NCBI RefSeq assembly: GCF_033963835.1
Contig: NZ_JAXBME010000003.1
Coordinates: 310,001 to 374,000 of the forward strand
Source of the DNA: Cytobacillus sp. IB215665
GTDB lineage: Bacteria; Bacillota; Bacilli; Bacillales; SM2101
Direction of reading: 5' to 3'
Length of the DNA: 64,000 nucleotides
The notes under the pieces are model-generated. The model did not search any database. It had not been told where the DNA came from and saw only the letters and a list, made by a program, of their open reading frames with translations. How positions within the stretch are numbered: position 1 is the first letter of the stretch; every line of letters starts with the position of its first letter. Both the position numbers and the translations under genes were made by a program. Positions 36,358 through 45,345 of the stretch are shown here, piece by piece.

Positions 36358-36879
36358 TCATGATCCTTTTCGGCTAGATATCGAAGTGATGTGTGCTAGA
36401 TGATGTCGACCGTGCCAGGCGTAGATGCCTATATTCTTACCGACAGTGACTTTCCCTGAATCCGGATGGATAAAGGTCTTTTCCATATCAGCAGCTTGTA
36501 GACTTCTAAGTAGTTTAGTCCAGCGTATATGTAATGCTTCGAGCAATGATAATGACATATCAATCGGCAATTTGGAATCAGGAAGCTCCGCCCATTTCCC
36601 TTCCTCATATGGTCTGATTTCTGGAGTATCTTCCGTAAGAGCCAACTTAAAACGTATATAAGCATTCATATGGCTATCAGCAAGATGATGGACTACTTGC
36701 CTAACGGTCCATCCACCTGTTCGATAAGGTGTATCAAGTTGATGATTATCTAGACCACTTACAGAGTCTCGTAATAATTGAGGTAGCTTTTCAATGTCAT
36801 TTATCCAATCATTAGTCACATCAGCAGTAATTTCACCATTATATTCAAAATGTCCAATTGGGTATCTCTTATCCACCAA
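36358..36879 (-). CDS. yfiT: DinB-family protein YfiT (putative bacillithiol transferase)
   Basis: 173 residues. A four-helix DinB fold with metal ligands in [11 protein letters not shown] and [10 protein letters not shown] (three His). [10 protein letters not shown] and [20 protein letters not shown] are nearly those of B. subtilis YfiT. Relatives use bacillithiol and a divalent metal to modify electrophiles. ATG lies behind GGAGGAACG. Its upstream side carries a 40-bp repeat relic. Confidence 0.92.
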   Translation of the reverse strand: MVDKRYPIGHFEYNGEITADVTNDWINDIEKLPQLLRDSVSGLDNHQLDTPYRTGGWTVRQVVHHLADSHMNAYIRFKLALTEDTPEIRPYEEGKWAELPDSKLPIDMSLSLLEALHIRWTKLLRSLQAADMEKTFIHPDSGKVTVGKNIGIYAWHGRHHLAHITSISSRKGS

Positions 36880-36913
36880 ACGTTCCTCCTCTAAATTCCT
36901 CAGTATTTTTATA

Positions 36914-36953
36914 GGCTCTTAGTACGAAAAGTTACACTTAATGTGAAACAGCC
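36914..36953 (-). repeat. Minimal 40-bp relic of the dispersed repeat
   Basis: GGCTCTTAGTACGAAAAG is joined to AATGTGAAACAGCC, so only the two ends of the family are left, like an internally deleted element. Confidence 0.45.
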
Positions 36954-37170
36954 TTTATATAATATGTTCACTATTAATCAATATTCGCGACAAATTATTA
37001 AATAGTATTTTTATACGTTCCACTTAAGAATGGTAATGAAATAACAAATAGACTAATTTACTAGCTCGATACTCATGAGAATATTTACTATCCCCTATTA
37101 GGTGATAACAACAATTTCCTCTTCACTATTTCAACTTTAAGATTCTTGTCACATGCATATGATCGAATAG

Positions 37171-38394
37171 TTAACCCGCTATTTCATTCATGTTTTCTTT
37201 GAAATAAGTAGATTTGGATGGCATTGATACGATGATCAAAAGAGTGACAGCAAATAAAATTGCAGCTATTGAAAATAAAACACTAACCAATTGTAATGAA
37301 AACCATTCTGCAAGAACCCCTAAAATGAGTGTAAAACCAATTTGAATCATTCCTTGTACCATTTCCGCTATGCTTCCAAATCTCCCCATTATATGAACTG
37401 GAATACTATTTTGAAAAAAGGTTGCGTATCCTGCATTTGCAAACGCCATAAAAAACCCTAAAAAGACGAAAGCAGCTGTTGCAGTTATAAAATTATCGGA
37501 TGAATAAAACAACAGGTACCCTATAGAAGTTAACAGTATCCCTCCCCCTAAATAGAATTTTAGTGGTACCTTTTTAGTTACAATTGCAGCTATTAACGAC
37601 CCTGCTAATACACCAATACCCGTAATACTTACAATTAAACCGTAATCTCGATCTGATAACATTAAATTTTGTTTAATAAATGTAACTTCTTGAGAATCCA
37701 AAGCAAATCCTATTAACATTGCAAATTGAAACAACAAATAAACAATAAAAACAAACTTCGCTGTTATCACAAACTCTCTAACTTCCTTCCAATCACGCAC
37801 TAACGTTTTCAATCGAATCGGTTCCCGAATTTTTGATAAGTCCTCATCGACATTAGGAAGAAGATAAATGAATAACGAACAAATGATAAAGGTAATCGAG
37901 TTTATGAAAATACATAAATCTGTACCTACGTACATGATTAGTACTCCTGCAATTGCTGGACCTAACAAAAATGCACCTGAGTTCGTCATACTCATCATCG
38001 AGTTAAATCTTTTTCGATTTTCAGGTGGAACCAATTTAGTTATGTATACAGCTGAGCTTGGACCAAAAAATGCACCAACCATATTTATCAACAACAGGAT
38101 AAAATAAATAGCCCAAAGTGATTCAATAAAAGGAATTAAGAATACTAATGCACCTCTCACTATATCAATGAAAATCATAAGCCTTCTTTTGTTTATTCTA
38201 TCAATCACACTCCCCGCCCAAGTATTAGTTATTAACATCGCGATAGGTCGAATAACATATAAACCAGCAACTGCTGCTGCTGATCCTGTTAAATCTAATA
38301 TTGAAATATTAAGTGCAATTAAGTATATCCAATTCCCTAAATACGATATTCCTATCCCTGATAATAAAAGGATAGGTTTTTTCCATGAAACCAT
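37171..38394 (-). CDS. MFS transporter, macrolide-efflux-like
   Basis: 407 residues from ATG 38394 behind AGAGGTG; the open frame continues 16 codons upstream without a ribosome binding site. Twelve hydrophobic segments. The signature GSVIDRINKRRLMIFIDIVR between helices 2 and 3, and SSAVYITKLVPPENRKRFNS, match MFS_3/MefA-like exporters. Likely a proton-coupled drug or siderophore exporter; substrate unknown. Ends 225 bp from the yfiT-side gap. Confidence 0.88.
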   Translation of the reverse strand: MVSWKKPILLLSGIGISYLGNWIYLIALNISILDLTGSAAAVAGLYVIRPIAMLITNTWAGSVIDRINKRRLMIFIDIVRGALVFLIPFIESLWAIYFILLLINMVGAFFGPSSAVYITKLVPPENRKRFNSMMSMTNSGAFLLGPAIAGVLIMYVGTDLCIFINSITFIICSLFIYLLPNVDEDLSKIREPIRLKTLVRDWKEVREFVITAKFVFIVYLLFQFAMLIGFALDSQEVTFIKQNLMLSDRDYGLIVSITGIGVLAGSLIAAIVTKKVPLKFYLGGGILLTSIGYLLFYSSDNFITATAAFVFLGFFMAFANAGYATFFQNSIPVHIMGRFGSIAEMVQGMIQIGFTLILGVLAEWFSLQLVSVLFSIAAILFAVTLLIIVSMPSKSTYFKENMNEIAG

Positions 38395-38664
38395 TCTTTC
38401 ACCTCTTATGAAAATCTTTACATTGAATGAATAAACTACCACATATTATCCTACACATACAGTAAATCAACAACCTTTATACTAACGAAAATTCATAGTA
38501 AGAATTCTTATGTCAAACATTGTTTTCTCATTGTTACTTTTCATACTAAAATATTCATTAATAATATGTAAAACCTACACTCTATTATTTGTTTGGTAGC
38601 AGTATAAATACTAGAATTTAATAAGTTATTGCCTTTATCACATCATAGATAAAAATTGAGACCA

Positions 38665-39336
38665 TCACTTATTCCACAACATTTCAGCAAGATTATATAG
38701 TGAGTTATGCTGTTTTATACGATATTGACGTCCTTCTTTCACTAATAGCCCCTTATCGCAAAATTGTGCAAGTACATGCATTAAGTGTCGATAGGAAACA
38801 CCTAAAAATTCACAAACAGTTACGTGTTTCTCCATATATATGCCATTATCAGAGGTATTTAAGATAAATTCCGCAAGACGGTTTTCAAGTGGGAATGATA
38901 AACTTTGCGAATATTTTGCAGCCATTATTGTTGATTTCAAACTTAATAATTTACTTAGTTCACGTAGAAATACCACATCTTCTAGTAATTGTTTACGATA
39001 GCGATGAAGAGGTAGTGCAAGACAAATAGTCTTGGTAGATGCTTGTATTCCTTTTGTATAATAAACCTCATTTAATAATTCCATTTCCCCAATATATTCC
39101 TTAGGGCTAACAAAATTTAATAAAGAGACTTTTCCGTTTTGATGCGTTACATAAATTTTTGCTTTACCTTCGATGACATAAAATAAAAAATTCGGCACGC
39201 TGCCTTCTTGGATAATCCATTCATCCCTTTTATATTCATGAACCTCGATAAATTCGTCAATCGGAAAAGAAAACAAAGCCTCAATAGAGCTCTCTTTTAA
39301 ATAATGTAGTCTTTTCTCATCTTTATAAATTCTCAT
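38665..39336 (-). CDS. Crp/Fnr-family transcriptional regulator (YeiL-like)
   Basis: 223 residues from ATG 39336, just after GAGGTGG (TTG at 39348 is part of the extension). N-terminal cyclic-nucleotide-binding-like barrel (WIIQEGSVPNFLFYVIEGKA, SPKEYIGEMELLNE) and a C-terminal helix-turn-helix (HVTVCEFLGVSYRHLMHVLA). It lacks an Fe-S cysteine cluster at the N-terminus. It is divergent from an MFS gene across a gap containing a perfect 20-bp palindrome, so it probably controls that transporter and itself. Confidence 0.88.
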   Translation of the reverse strand: MRIYKDEKRLHYLKESSIEALFSFPIDEFIEVHEYKRDEWIIQEGSVPNFLFYVIEGKAKIYVTHQNGKVSLLNFVSPKEYIGEMELLNEVYYTKGIQASTKTICLALPLHRYRKQLLEDVVFLRELSKLLSLKSTIMAAKYSQSLSFPLENRLAEFILNTSDNGIYMEKHVTVCEFLGVSYRHLMHVLAQFCDKGLLVKEGRQYRIKQHNSLYNLAEMLWNK

Positions 39337-39348
39337 TATCCACCTCAA

Positions 39349-39368
39349 AATATGAGATATCTCATATT
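39349..39368. promoter_or_regulatory. Perfect 20-bp palindrome between Crp/Fnr gene and MFS gene
   Basis: AATATGAGATATCTCATATT is self-complementary throughout. It lies 13 bp before the regulator start and 46 bp before the transporter start, the place expected for a shared operator of a dimeric Crp-type regulator. Confidence 0.75.
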
Positions 39369-39414
39369 ATTACATTCATATTCATTATATCATTCAAACA
39401 AAGGAGAGATATAA

Positions 39415-40572
39415 ATGAATACACAACGGTGGATGAGCAGACAGTTCTTTAGTTTTTTTGTGACATGGGGTGTTTTCCTCCCTTACTGGACAGGGTGGAT
39501 GATCCATATAAAAGGAATGACAATTTCTCAAACTGGATTAATAATGAGCTTAAGTTTGATTGCAAGAGGTATTTCAACGTTAATTGTTTTCCCACTATTA
39601 TCAGGAAAATTAAGTAGTAAAACGATATTAAATGGTGCTTCAATCGGCACATTAATTGTTCTCCTCTTTTGTATTCCAGCTAGTTCTTTCACTAGTTTAC
39701 TAGTGGTATCATTACTCTTACATGTTTTTTATCCAACTTTGATGCCCGCATTAGATAGTGCAGCTGGCGTCCTTATGAAAAATAATGAGTTAAAAAATTA
39801 CGGGAAAAGTAGACTATGGGGATCTATTGGATTTGTAGTGGCTGGTATAATCGTAGCTATCTTTATTGATCTTATGGGGAATAACGTAATTTTATGGGCA
39901 ATGTTATTAGGAGTAATTGTTTTCATGATCCTCGGCTTTATGCAAACACCCAACGTTTTATCAAAAAAATCACACAGTGCCCAAACAATAAAAGGAGGTA
40001 TAGTAAGGTTATTTAGGAACAGCCACTTTGTTGTAGTACTCGTCATAGTAATATTATTGCAAGCTTCACACGCTTCTTATTACAATTACGGCTATATTTT
40101 TTTACAAGAAATACATGCACCAAACTATTTAATAGGTTTTATTATTAACATTGCGGTAATTGCTGAAATTATTTTCTTTGCTATCGCAGATAAAAGATTT
40201 TACAAATTTTCAGTAGCTACTTTACTAACACTAGCAGCACTTGGTTCATCGATACGGTGGGTCATAGTATTTGCTTTTCCGAATGTTATTATTTTTAGTA
40301 TTTCACAAATATTGCATGCATTCTCGTTTGCAATGGCGCATTATGCTTTTATGAAATTTTTAAACAAAAATATTCCGTATGAACAGATTCCAATGGCGCA
40401 AGGTATTTACTCGGGATTCGCACTTAGCTGGGGAACTGCAGCGTTTACAATTTTAGGAGGTTACTTATACGAAATAGAATCAACATTCGCTTTTATTGGA
40501 ATGCTATTCTGTACGATTCCAGCCATCTTACTTGCGTTTTCTTATCGGAAATTGGAACATAAAACGAACTAG
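39415..40572 (+). CDS. MFS transporter, HcaT/3-phenylpropionate-type
   Basis: 385 residues, 12 helices, MFS_1-like fold. FFVTWGVFLPYWTGWMIHIK, IARGISTLIVFPLLSGKL and KSRLWGSIGFVVAGII (YGKSRLWGS) are typical of the HcaT/YwbF group that imports small acids or nucleosides. Substrate unknown. ATG follows AAAGGAGAG. Terminated by a hairpin at 40629-40684. Probably regulated by the divergent Crp/Fnr protein. Confidence 0.88.
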   Translation: MNTQRWMSRQFFSFFVTWGVFLPYWTGWMIHIKGMTISQTGLIMSLSLIARGISTLIVFPLLSGKLSSKTILNGASIGTLIVLLFCIPASSFTSLLVVSLLLHVFYPTLMPALDSAAGVLMKNNELKNYGKSRLWGSIGFVVAGIIVAIFIDLMGNNVILWAMLLGVIVFMILGFMQTPNVLSKKSHSAQTIKGGIVRLFRNSHFVVVLVIVILLQASHASYYNYGYIFLQEIHAPNYLIGFIINIAVIAEIIFFAIADKRFYKFSVATLLTLAALGSSIRWVIVFAFPNVIIFSISQILHAFSFAMAHYAFMKFLNKNIPYEQIPMAQGIYSGFALSWGTAAFTILGGYLYEIESTFAFIGMLFCTIPAILLAFSYRKLEHKTN

Positions 40573-40628
40573 CTTCTCCAATACTGCTTGTTACACAAGT
40601 TAATACATCTTAAGATAGTCCGAAAATA

Positions 40629-40684
40629 CTAAGTAGTACAGAAATTAATGACAAAAATTATTAATGTCTGTGCTTCTTTTTTAC
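40629..40684 (+). terminator. Terminator of the MFS gene
   Basis: AAGTAGTACAGAAATTAAT can pair, with mismatches, with ATTAATGTCTGTGCTT; CTTTTTT follows. Confidence 0.6.
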
Positions 40685-40892
40685 TTATTTCCGACACTCG
40701 CCTTTCTTCTAATGAACAGTAACAGTCACATATAACTCCTCATGTTGTTGAAATCAACTAAAATTCCAAAGGTTTTCACAATTAATGAGTCATTATATAG
40801 AATATCAATTATTTACATAAACTAACTATTCTTCAGTTGTTAAGTCATAAAATGAAAATTAGTGAAAAATAAGATGAAATAATATTATAAAA

Positions 40893-41126
40893 GACAAGCG
40901 TAGAGATAGTGTTTTAGCAATTCTGCAATACTATGATTGGGGAAAATACTTTGTAGATATCGTTACAAATGATGATGGATTTCCACGAAAGCCTAATTCA
41001 TCATCCTATAGTCATTTGCACACTAAACACGGAATTGATCTAGTTATCGGTGGCAGAGAATTAGATTTGTTGCCCAGTAAGGAATTAGGAATTGCAACTT
41101 TCATATTCCAAAATCAATTAGTGTAA
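40893..41126 (+). pseudogene. HAD-family phosphatase, C-terminal fragment
   Basis: 78 codons: DSVLAILQYYDWGKYFVDIV, NDDGFPRKPNSSSY (HAD motif III Lys), then GIDLVIGGRELDLLPSKELG and a TAA. The family motif at IGDxxxD reads IGGRELD, so a catalytic Asp is lost as well. A stop codon lies just upstream, there is no start codon, and HAD motifs I-II are absent. The terminator hairpin of the former gene is intact at 41121-41152. Confidence 0.75.
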
Positions 41127-41160
41127 TCCGATTATCATTTATCGGATTACACTGAATTTT
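41121..41160 (+). terminator. Terminator of the decayed HAD gene
   Basis: GTGTAATCCGAT and ATCGGATTACAC pair perfectly, loop 8 nt, then TGAATTTTTT. Confidence 0.8.
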
Positions 41161-41210
41161 TTAATTCGAAAATACCATTCGTCAAGCAATAGACTAGCAT
41201 GAGCTATTAG

Positions 41211-41246
41211 AAAAAGGCAGAAGGTAGCAAACCTACTGCCTTTTAA
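41211..41246. terminator. Second hairpin, A-rich before and T-rich after
   Basis: AAAAGGCAG/AAGGT pairs with ACCT/ACTGCCTTTT, loop AGCAA. Placed between the HAD relic and the repeat copy; it can terminate the P-loop kinase gene on the minus strand. Confidence 0.6.
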
Positions 41247-41251
41247 ATGAA

Positions 41252-41337
41252 GGATCTTTTCGTAAACATTGTTGCTATTTTGTCAATTTAGTACTATAAA
41301 AGGTGGATTTTTATTGTTAGTCCTCATTGTACAGAAA
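41252..41337 (-). repeat. Dispersed intergenic repeat, copy 10 (inverted, truncated at a stop codon)
   Basis: GATCTTTTCGTAAACATTGT and TCAATTTAGTACTATAAAAG match the family; similarity ends at TTGTACAGAAA, one base before the stop codon of the P-loop kinase gene. Confidence 0.6.
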
Positions 41338-41338
41338 T

Positions 41339-42172
41339 TTAAAGCTTTGTTTCAATAAATGTTCTAATTTGTTTATAGCTTGATTCCCAAGTAAATGAAG
41401 AGTTATTTAATAGTAATTTAGCTATAGTTAAGTTATTAATTATTTCTAATTCAACCTGTTTCCTTTCTTCTAAATAATTGATAACGCCTTCTAATCCGTT
41501 CAAATTTCTACTTTGACCGAACTGTTGTTTTGTATAATACCATACAGCATGTTCAAACCATTCAGTAGATCTTTTTGCCTTAATTTTTTTTACACTTTCT
41601 TCGATATTATCTTGGTAATAATAAATAATAACTGGGTTAAGTTCCATAATTGTATCGGCAAGTTCAACAATGAATCTCTTTATTTCTGATATTGGTAAGT
41701 CGTCACGTGCAAGCAATGTATTAATAGGGTTTTGTAAAAATGCACAATCAAAAATAGAAATCATACTTTCTTTCTTCGCATTATCTGCAAAACTTTTCCA
41801 ACGGCAAAGCAATAGCTGACAATATAGTTCATTTGGAAGATTATACACATCATATTGTTCTACGACTTTTAAAAGTGCATTAGGAATCAATTTCTTATAT
41901 TTCAAATAAGGAATTAAATATAAATTATTTACTCCTCTATTAACAATTGATTCTATTAAAGTTGCATGTTCTTTATATTTACTAGTAATATTTCTATATT
42001 GTTTTTCCGTCACACATGCTATTCCTTCATAATCAGCTGGGTGATCTAAATGTCCTTCTATATACAAATCATTGTTAATTTCTTTTGTATTTAAAAGCTT
42101 GCTAATGTACTCGGATGTTGTCGTTTTCCCTGATCCAGGGATACCTTCTAGCATAATTAATTTCGTTTTCAT
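41339..42172 (-). CDS. P-loop NTPase/kinase-like protein
   Basis: 277 residues. Walker A is LIMLEGIPGSGKTTTS (residues 5-20). The rest, including IFDCAFLQNPINTLL and VIIYYYQDNIEESVKKIKAK, fits a thymidylate-kinase-like or chloramphenicol-phosphotransferase-like P-loop fold with a Walker-B-like hydrophobic strand. Substrate unknown. ATG follows ACGGAGG. Its 3' end meets a truncated repeat element exactly, so the C-terminus may have been altered by that event. Confidence 0.75.
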   Translation of the reverse strand: MKTKLIMLEGIPGSGKTTTSEYISKLLNTKEINNDLYIEGHLDHPADYEGIACVTEKQYRNITSKYKEHATLIESIVNRGVNNLYLIPYLKYKKLIPNALLKVVEQYDVYNLPNELYCQLLLCRWKSFADNAKKESMISIFDCAFLQNPINTLLARDDLPISEIKRFIVELADTIMELNPVIIYYYQDNIEESVKKIKAKRSTEWFEHAVWYYTKQQFGQSRNLNGLEGVINYLEERKQVELEIINNLTIAKLLLNNSSFTWESSYKQIRTFIETKL

Positions 42173-42326
42173 GAAATACCTCCGTAAAGTGCTCTATTTA
42201 TACAAATTCAAATGTACACCACTTATAGAAGATATTTTTTCAGTATCTCCTATTAACCGAAGATGTCCATATCAATCATTACAATCCCTCCGTTATCCTT
42301 TAAATTAAAGCTGCTTTCGTGTACAA

Positions 42327-43277
42327 CTACATCTCGATGGGAGCAAGAGGCAACTCTAAATGTTCTGCAATATACTGCATGAATTCTCTACAAAAATAAT
42401 AACAGCTCCATCTTGCCACTTTGCCGTTTTCCCATTCAACCGTATTCACATCAAATAACATTGTTCCTTGAGTAGTTTGCTTAGTAAATATTATCGTTTG
42501 TTTGCCAAACAAGTAAGTGCTAGTTGCTAAAATACTTTGGAGTTTAGTTCCTTTATTTGGATTAAGTGAATATTTAAGGATAGTTTCTTTTCCATATTCC
42601 TTGCTGTTCATCTCTACAAAACTAAATGTAGAATGATCAATTAGCATGTTGGCAATTCCCTTGAAATCTTTACGATTATATGCCTCTATAAATTCTTTGA
42701 CAGCATCTGAATGAATATTAATATTGGATTCTTCCTTAATAATTCCACCGGTATCGTTACTCTCTCTTATGTCATACAATTTTTTTCTTGCACGATTGAG
42801 TAGTCCATTAATTGCTCCTTCAGAACTAGATAATAATTCAGCTACTTCATTTGCTGTGAAACGAAAAGATTCTATTAATATAAACACAACAGCCTGCCTC
42901 GGCGTTAGATTATGTATCAACGATAAAATTGCTTCATTTACTTCCAAAGAATCAATGAATTCTTCACTTAAATGGTTCTCATCAATGTCTTCATTTGATA
43001 ATCGTCGATTTCTCCTACATTGATCAAGCCAATGGTTTGTAGCAACACGAAAAAGATATGATTTTGTTTTTAAATTCTGCTGTCGATGAGACAAGGCAGA
43101 AAGTGATGCAAATGACTTCAATAGTGTATCTTGAAGCAAATCCTCTGCATCCCAAGGAGTTCCTGTTAACTTTAAACAATATTTCCATAATTGATTGCGA
43201 TAGGGCTGAACAACCTTCCAATACATACCCCATACGTCCTTAGTCTCTTCACCTATAGTTTGTAAATTTGTCATCAT
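42327..43277 (-). CDS. ECF-type sigma factor with C-terminal SnoaL domain
   Basis: 316 residues from ATG 43277 (a second ATG follows at 43274; AGGAGG lies just upstream). Region 2 (AEDLLQDTLLKSF, KSYLFRVATNHWLDQCRRNR) and region 4 (LTPRQAVVFILIESFRFTAN, EVAELLSSSEGAINGLLNRA) are followed by a SnoaL-like domain (about 195-310). This layout is found in ECF41/SigJ-like sigma factors, in which the C-terminal domain modulates activity and no anti-sigma gene is needed; none is seen here. Targets are unknown. Confidence 0.88.
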   Translation of the reverse strand: MMTNLQTIGEETKDVWGMYWKVVQPYRNQLWKYCLKLTGTPWDAEDLLQDTLLKSFASLSALSHRQQNLKTKSYLFRVATNHWLDQCRRNRRLSNEDIDENHLSEEFIDSLEVNEAILSLIHNLTPRQAVVFILIESFRFTANEVAELLSSSEGAINGLLNRARKKLYDIRESNDTGGIIKEESNINIHSDAVKEFIEAYNRKDFKGIANMLIDHSTFSFVEMNSKEYGKETILKYSLNPNKGTKLQSILATSTYLFGKQTIIFTKQTTQGTMLFDVNTVEWENGKVARWSCYYFCREFMQYIAEHLELPLAPIEM

Positions 43278-43567
43278 AATCACCTCCTCTATATAACGAA
43301 TTAGGACGCCTTAATCATACGGACTTTTTAAAATTAAAATATTAGAGTATTTGAGAACCTGCTTCTTTGGCTTACGTTCATTTCTTCACGATTATCCTGA
43401 TTTTAGCATATTATTGCTTTTTCGTTGCTCCACAATCTTCCTAAGAAAAAAATGACGCAATGCACGATTTATTACAGATTAAGTATGATTAGATGTATCA
43501 TCTTGCCTACCTCTACTCACAGCCGTTGTTATCAACAATGCATTAAAAAAGTAAACAAAGTAATAAA

Positions 43568-43596
43568 TTGACAATAAAATCAGCTTAGTGTATTAT
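43568..43596 (+). promoter_or_regulatory. Strong sigma-A promoter
   Basis: TTGACA (43568-43573), a 17-base spacer and TATTAT (43591-43596). Its transcript would run into a four-codon minigene (AUG AGU UGU AGU UAA at 43659) with a GGAGGTG site and, about 285 nt downstream, the serine hydrolase gene. Confidence 0.7.
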
Positions 43597-43658
43597 CAAT
43601 ATAGAACACTATAACAATAATACAATTATTACTAAGTATTTAAAATGGAGGTGTAGTA

Positions 43659-43673
43659 ATGAGTTGTAGTTAA
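43659..43673 (+). CDS. Possible leader minigene (Met-Ser-Cys-Ser)
   Basis: A GGAGGTG site lies eight bases before ATG AGT TGT AGT TAA, downstream of the 43568 promoter. It may be a leader peptide, a chance run, or the start of a deleted gene. I see no clear attenuator hairpin after it. Confidence 0.3.
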   Translation: MSCS

Positions 43674-43890
43674 TTATTGATGACCTCTTACTTGATTACC
43701 CTTTTATTACTCTATACACGGTTACATTAAACATCACCGAACTTTCCTAATCCTTCCAATACTTTATTCCACAATATGTCCCTAGAAATAATTTGAAACC
43801 TTTAGGATACAAATCCGTAATAATAATGATAATTTCGTAGATAGAAAAGTAATCAATTCACGTGGACAAAAAGCACAAGGGGAGATTCAT

Positions 43891-45105
43891 ATGAAAAAAA
43901 GCTCGTTTATTGTGTTCATTAGTCTTTTACTTGTTATAAGTGCGTGCTCTGCTGAAAATCCTACCATAAAAGAAAGTGAAAAAACAGAAAATAAAAACCT
44001 TATTGAGAATTCATCAGAAGAAAATATTGCATCAGCTCAAGTACAAGAAGTAAGTCAAGATTCAAACGACTTAGATGTATATACGAAATTGGATAATGCG
44101 ATGGTTCACTTTGAAAAATACTATAATTTTTCAGGAGCTGTATATGTAGGTATGGAAGGTGAAGAAATATACGCTAATACGTTTGGTAAGGCTGACTTTG
44201 ATCAAAATATCGCAAATACATTAGATACGAAATTCATCATAGGCTCTTTGACTAAACAATTTACTGCCGCAGCAATATTATTACTAGAAGAAAGAGGATT
44301 ACTTGAACTAGAACATCAAATTACAGATTATTTACCTGGCCTTTCTCAATGGGAAGGGGTTACGATTCATCACTTATTATCGATGTCATCTGGAATAGTA
44401 AGTACAGATCATCCGGTTTTTGCTGAGAGTTTAGAAACAAATTTCGGGTCAAATATTCCTGATTTGATAACCGAAGAAGAAGCTATTTCTATTTACAAAA
44501 ACATTCCTCTTAACTTTAATCCTGGTGAAAAATTTGAATATAGCAATTCGAATTATTTAATTTTAGGATTGATCATAGAACGTACCTCTGGAGAATCATA
44601 TGATAAATTTTTAGAAAAGAACATTTTTGAACCTTTAGCGATGTTAAATTCAGGTTACAGTCTAAACTGGGATATGCTAGAAAATAAAGCTCAAGGGTAT
44701 GAAAAAATCAATTCTGAAAATGATTTTTATCCTATTCAATACGATTATTTCTTGACCCATTCCTCCAGCGGTTTGTATACAACTATGAATGATTTAGTAA
44801 CATGGGATAGAGCATTATATTCTGCAAAGTTACTAAAAAAAGAGACTATAGCTAAGATGTATGTTCCTCATACTAACGTCCCTTATAACTTCGAATATGG
44901 GTCTGAATATGACTATGGCTATGGTTGGTTTACACAAGAAAAAACAGTTGAGCACGCTGGAGACTTACCAGGATTTACAGCAAATTTTTATCGTGAGCTT
45001 AATACTGAACTTGTCATAATTATTTTAAGTAATAACGAATACTTAGATAGGGATAAAATGCGTAGTCTTACAAACACCTTAACTAACATTGTTAATGGTG
45101 ATTGA
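43891..45105 (+). CDS. Serine hydrolase lipoprotein (class C beta-lactamase fold)
   Basis: 404 residues. A lipoprotein signal ends VISAC (Cys19), then a Glu/Ser/Asn-rich linker (to about 62), then the penicillin-binding fold with SLTK (S119, K122), YSN (217-219) and HAG (355-357, in place of KTG). Such proteins are D-alanyl-D-aminopeptidases, esterases or PBP4* relatives; a resistance role is not implied. It is anchored outside the membrane. ATG follows GGGGAG. A likely terminator lies at 45155-45206. Confidence 0.9.
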   Translation: MKKSSFIVFISLLLVISACSAENPTIKESEKTENKNLIENSSEENIASAQVQEVSQDSNDLDVYTKLDNAMVHFEKYYNFSGAVYVGMEGEEIYANTFGKADFDQNIANTLDTKFIIGSLTKQFTAAAILLLEERGLLELEHQITDYLPGLSQWEGVTIHHLLSMSSGIVSTDHPVFAESLETNFGSNIPDLITEEEAISIYKNIPLNFNPGEKFEYSNSNYLILGLIIERTSGESYDKFLEKNIFEPLAMLNSGYSLNWDMLENKAQGYEKINSENDFYPIQYDYFLTHSSSGLYTTMNDLVTWDRALYSAKLLKKETIAKMYVPHTNVPYNFEYGSEYDYGYGWFTQEKTVEHAGDLPGFTANFYRELNTELVIIILSNNEYLDRDKMRSLTNTLTNIVNGD

Positions 45106-45154
45106 TGATAAAAATAATTAAGTATAGGTATAGAAAACATAGAGATTTTATAAT

Positions 45155-45206
45155 AAAGTTATGAGAAATTCATTCAATCGTAAAAAGAGATTTCATAACT
45201 TTTAAA
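45155..45206 (+). terminator. Terminator of the serine hydrolase gene
   Basis: AAAGTTATGA and TCATAACTTT form the base of a stem extended by AAAT/ATTT around one bulge, with a loop of about 20 nt. Confidence 0.55.
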
Positions 45207-45345
45207 CCAGAAGGAACAGTGACGAACAAAATAAATATTTGCTTATAGAAATAAATTAGAAGTTATTGCTATTCCATCAGGTGTATTGTAATCACGTAAG
45301 TTGTGTGTACATTTAATACTCATATTATATAAGGAGGGAAACAGC

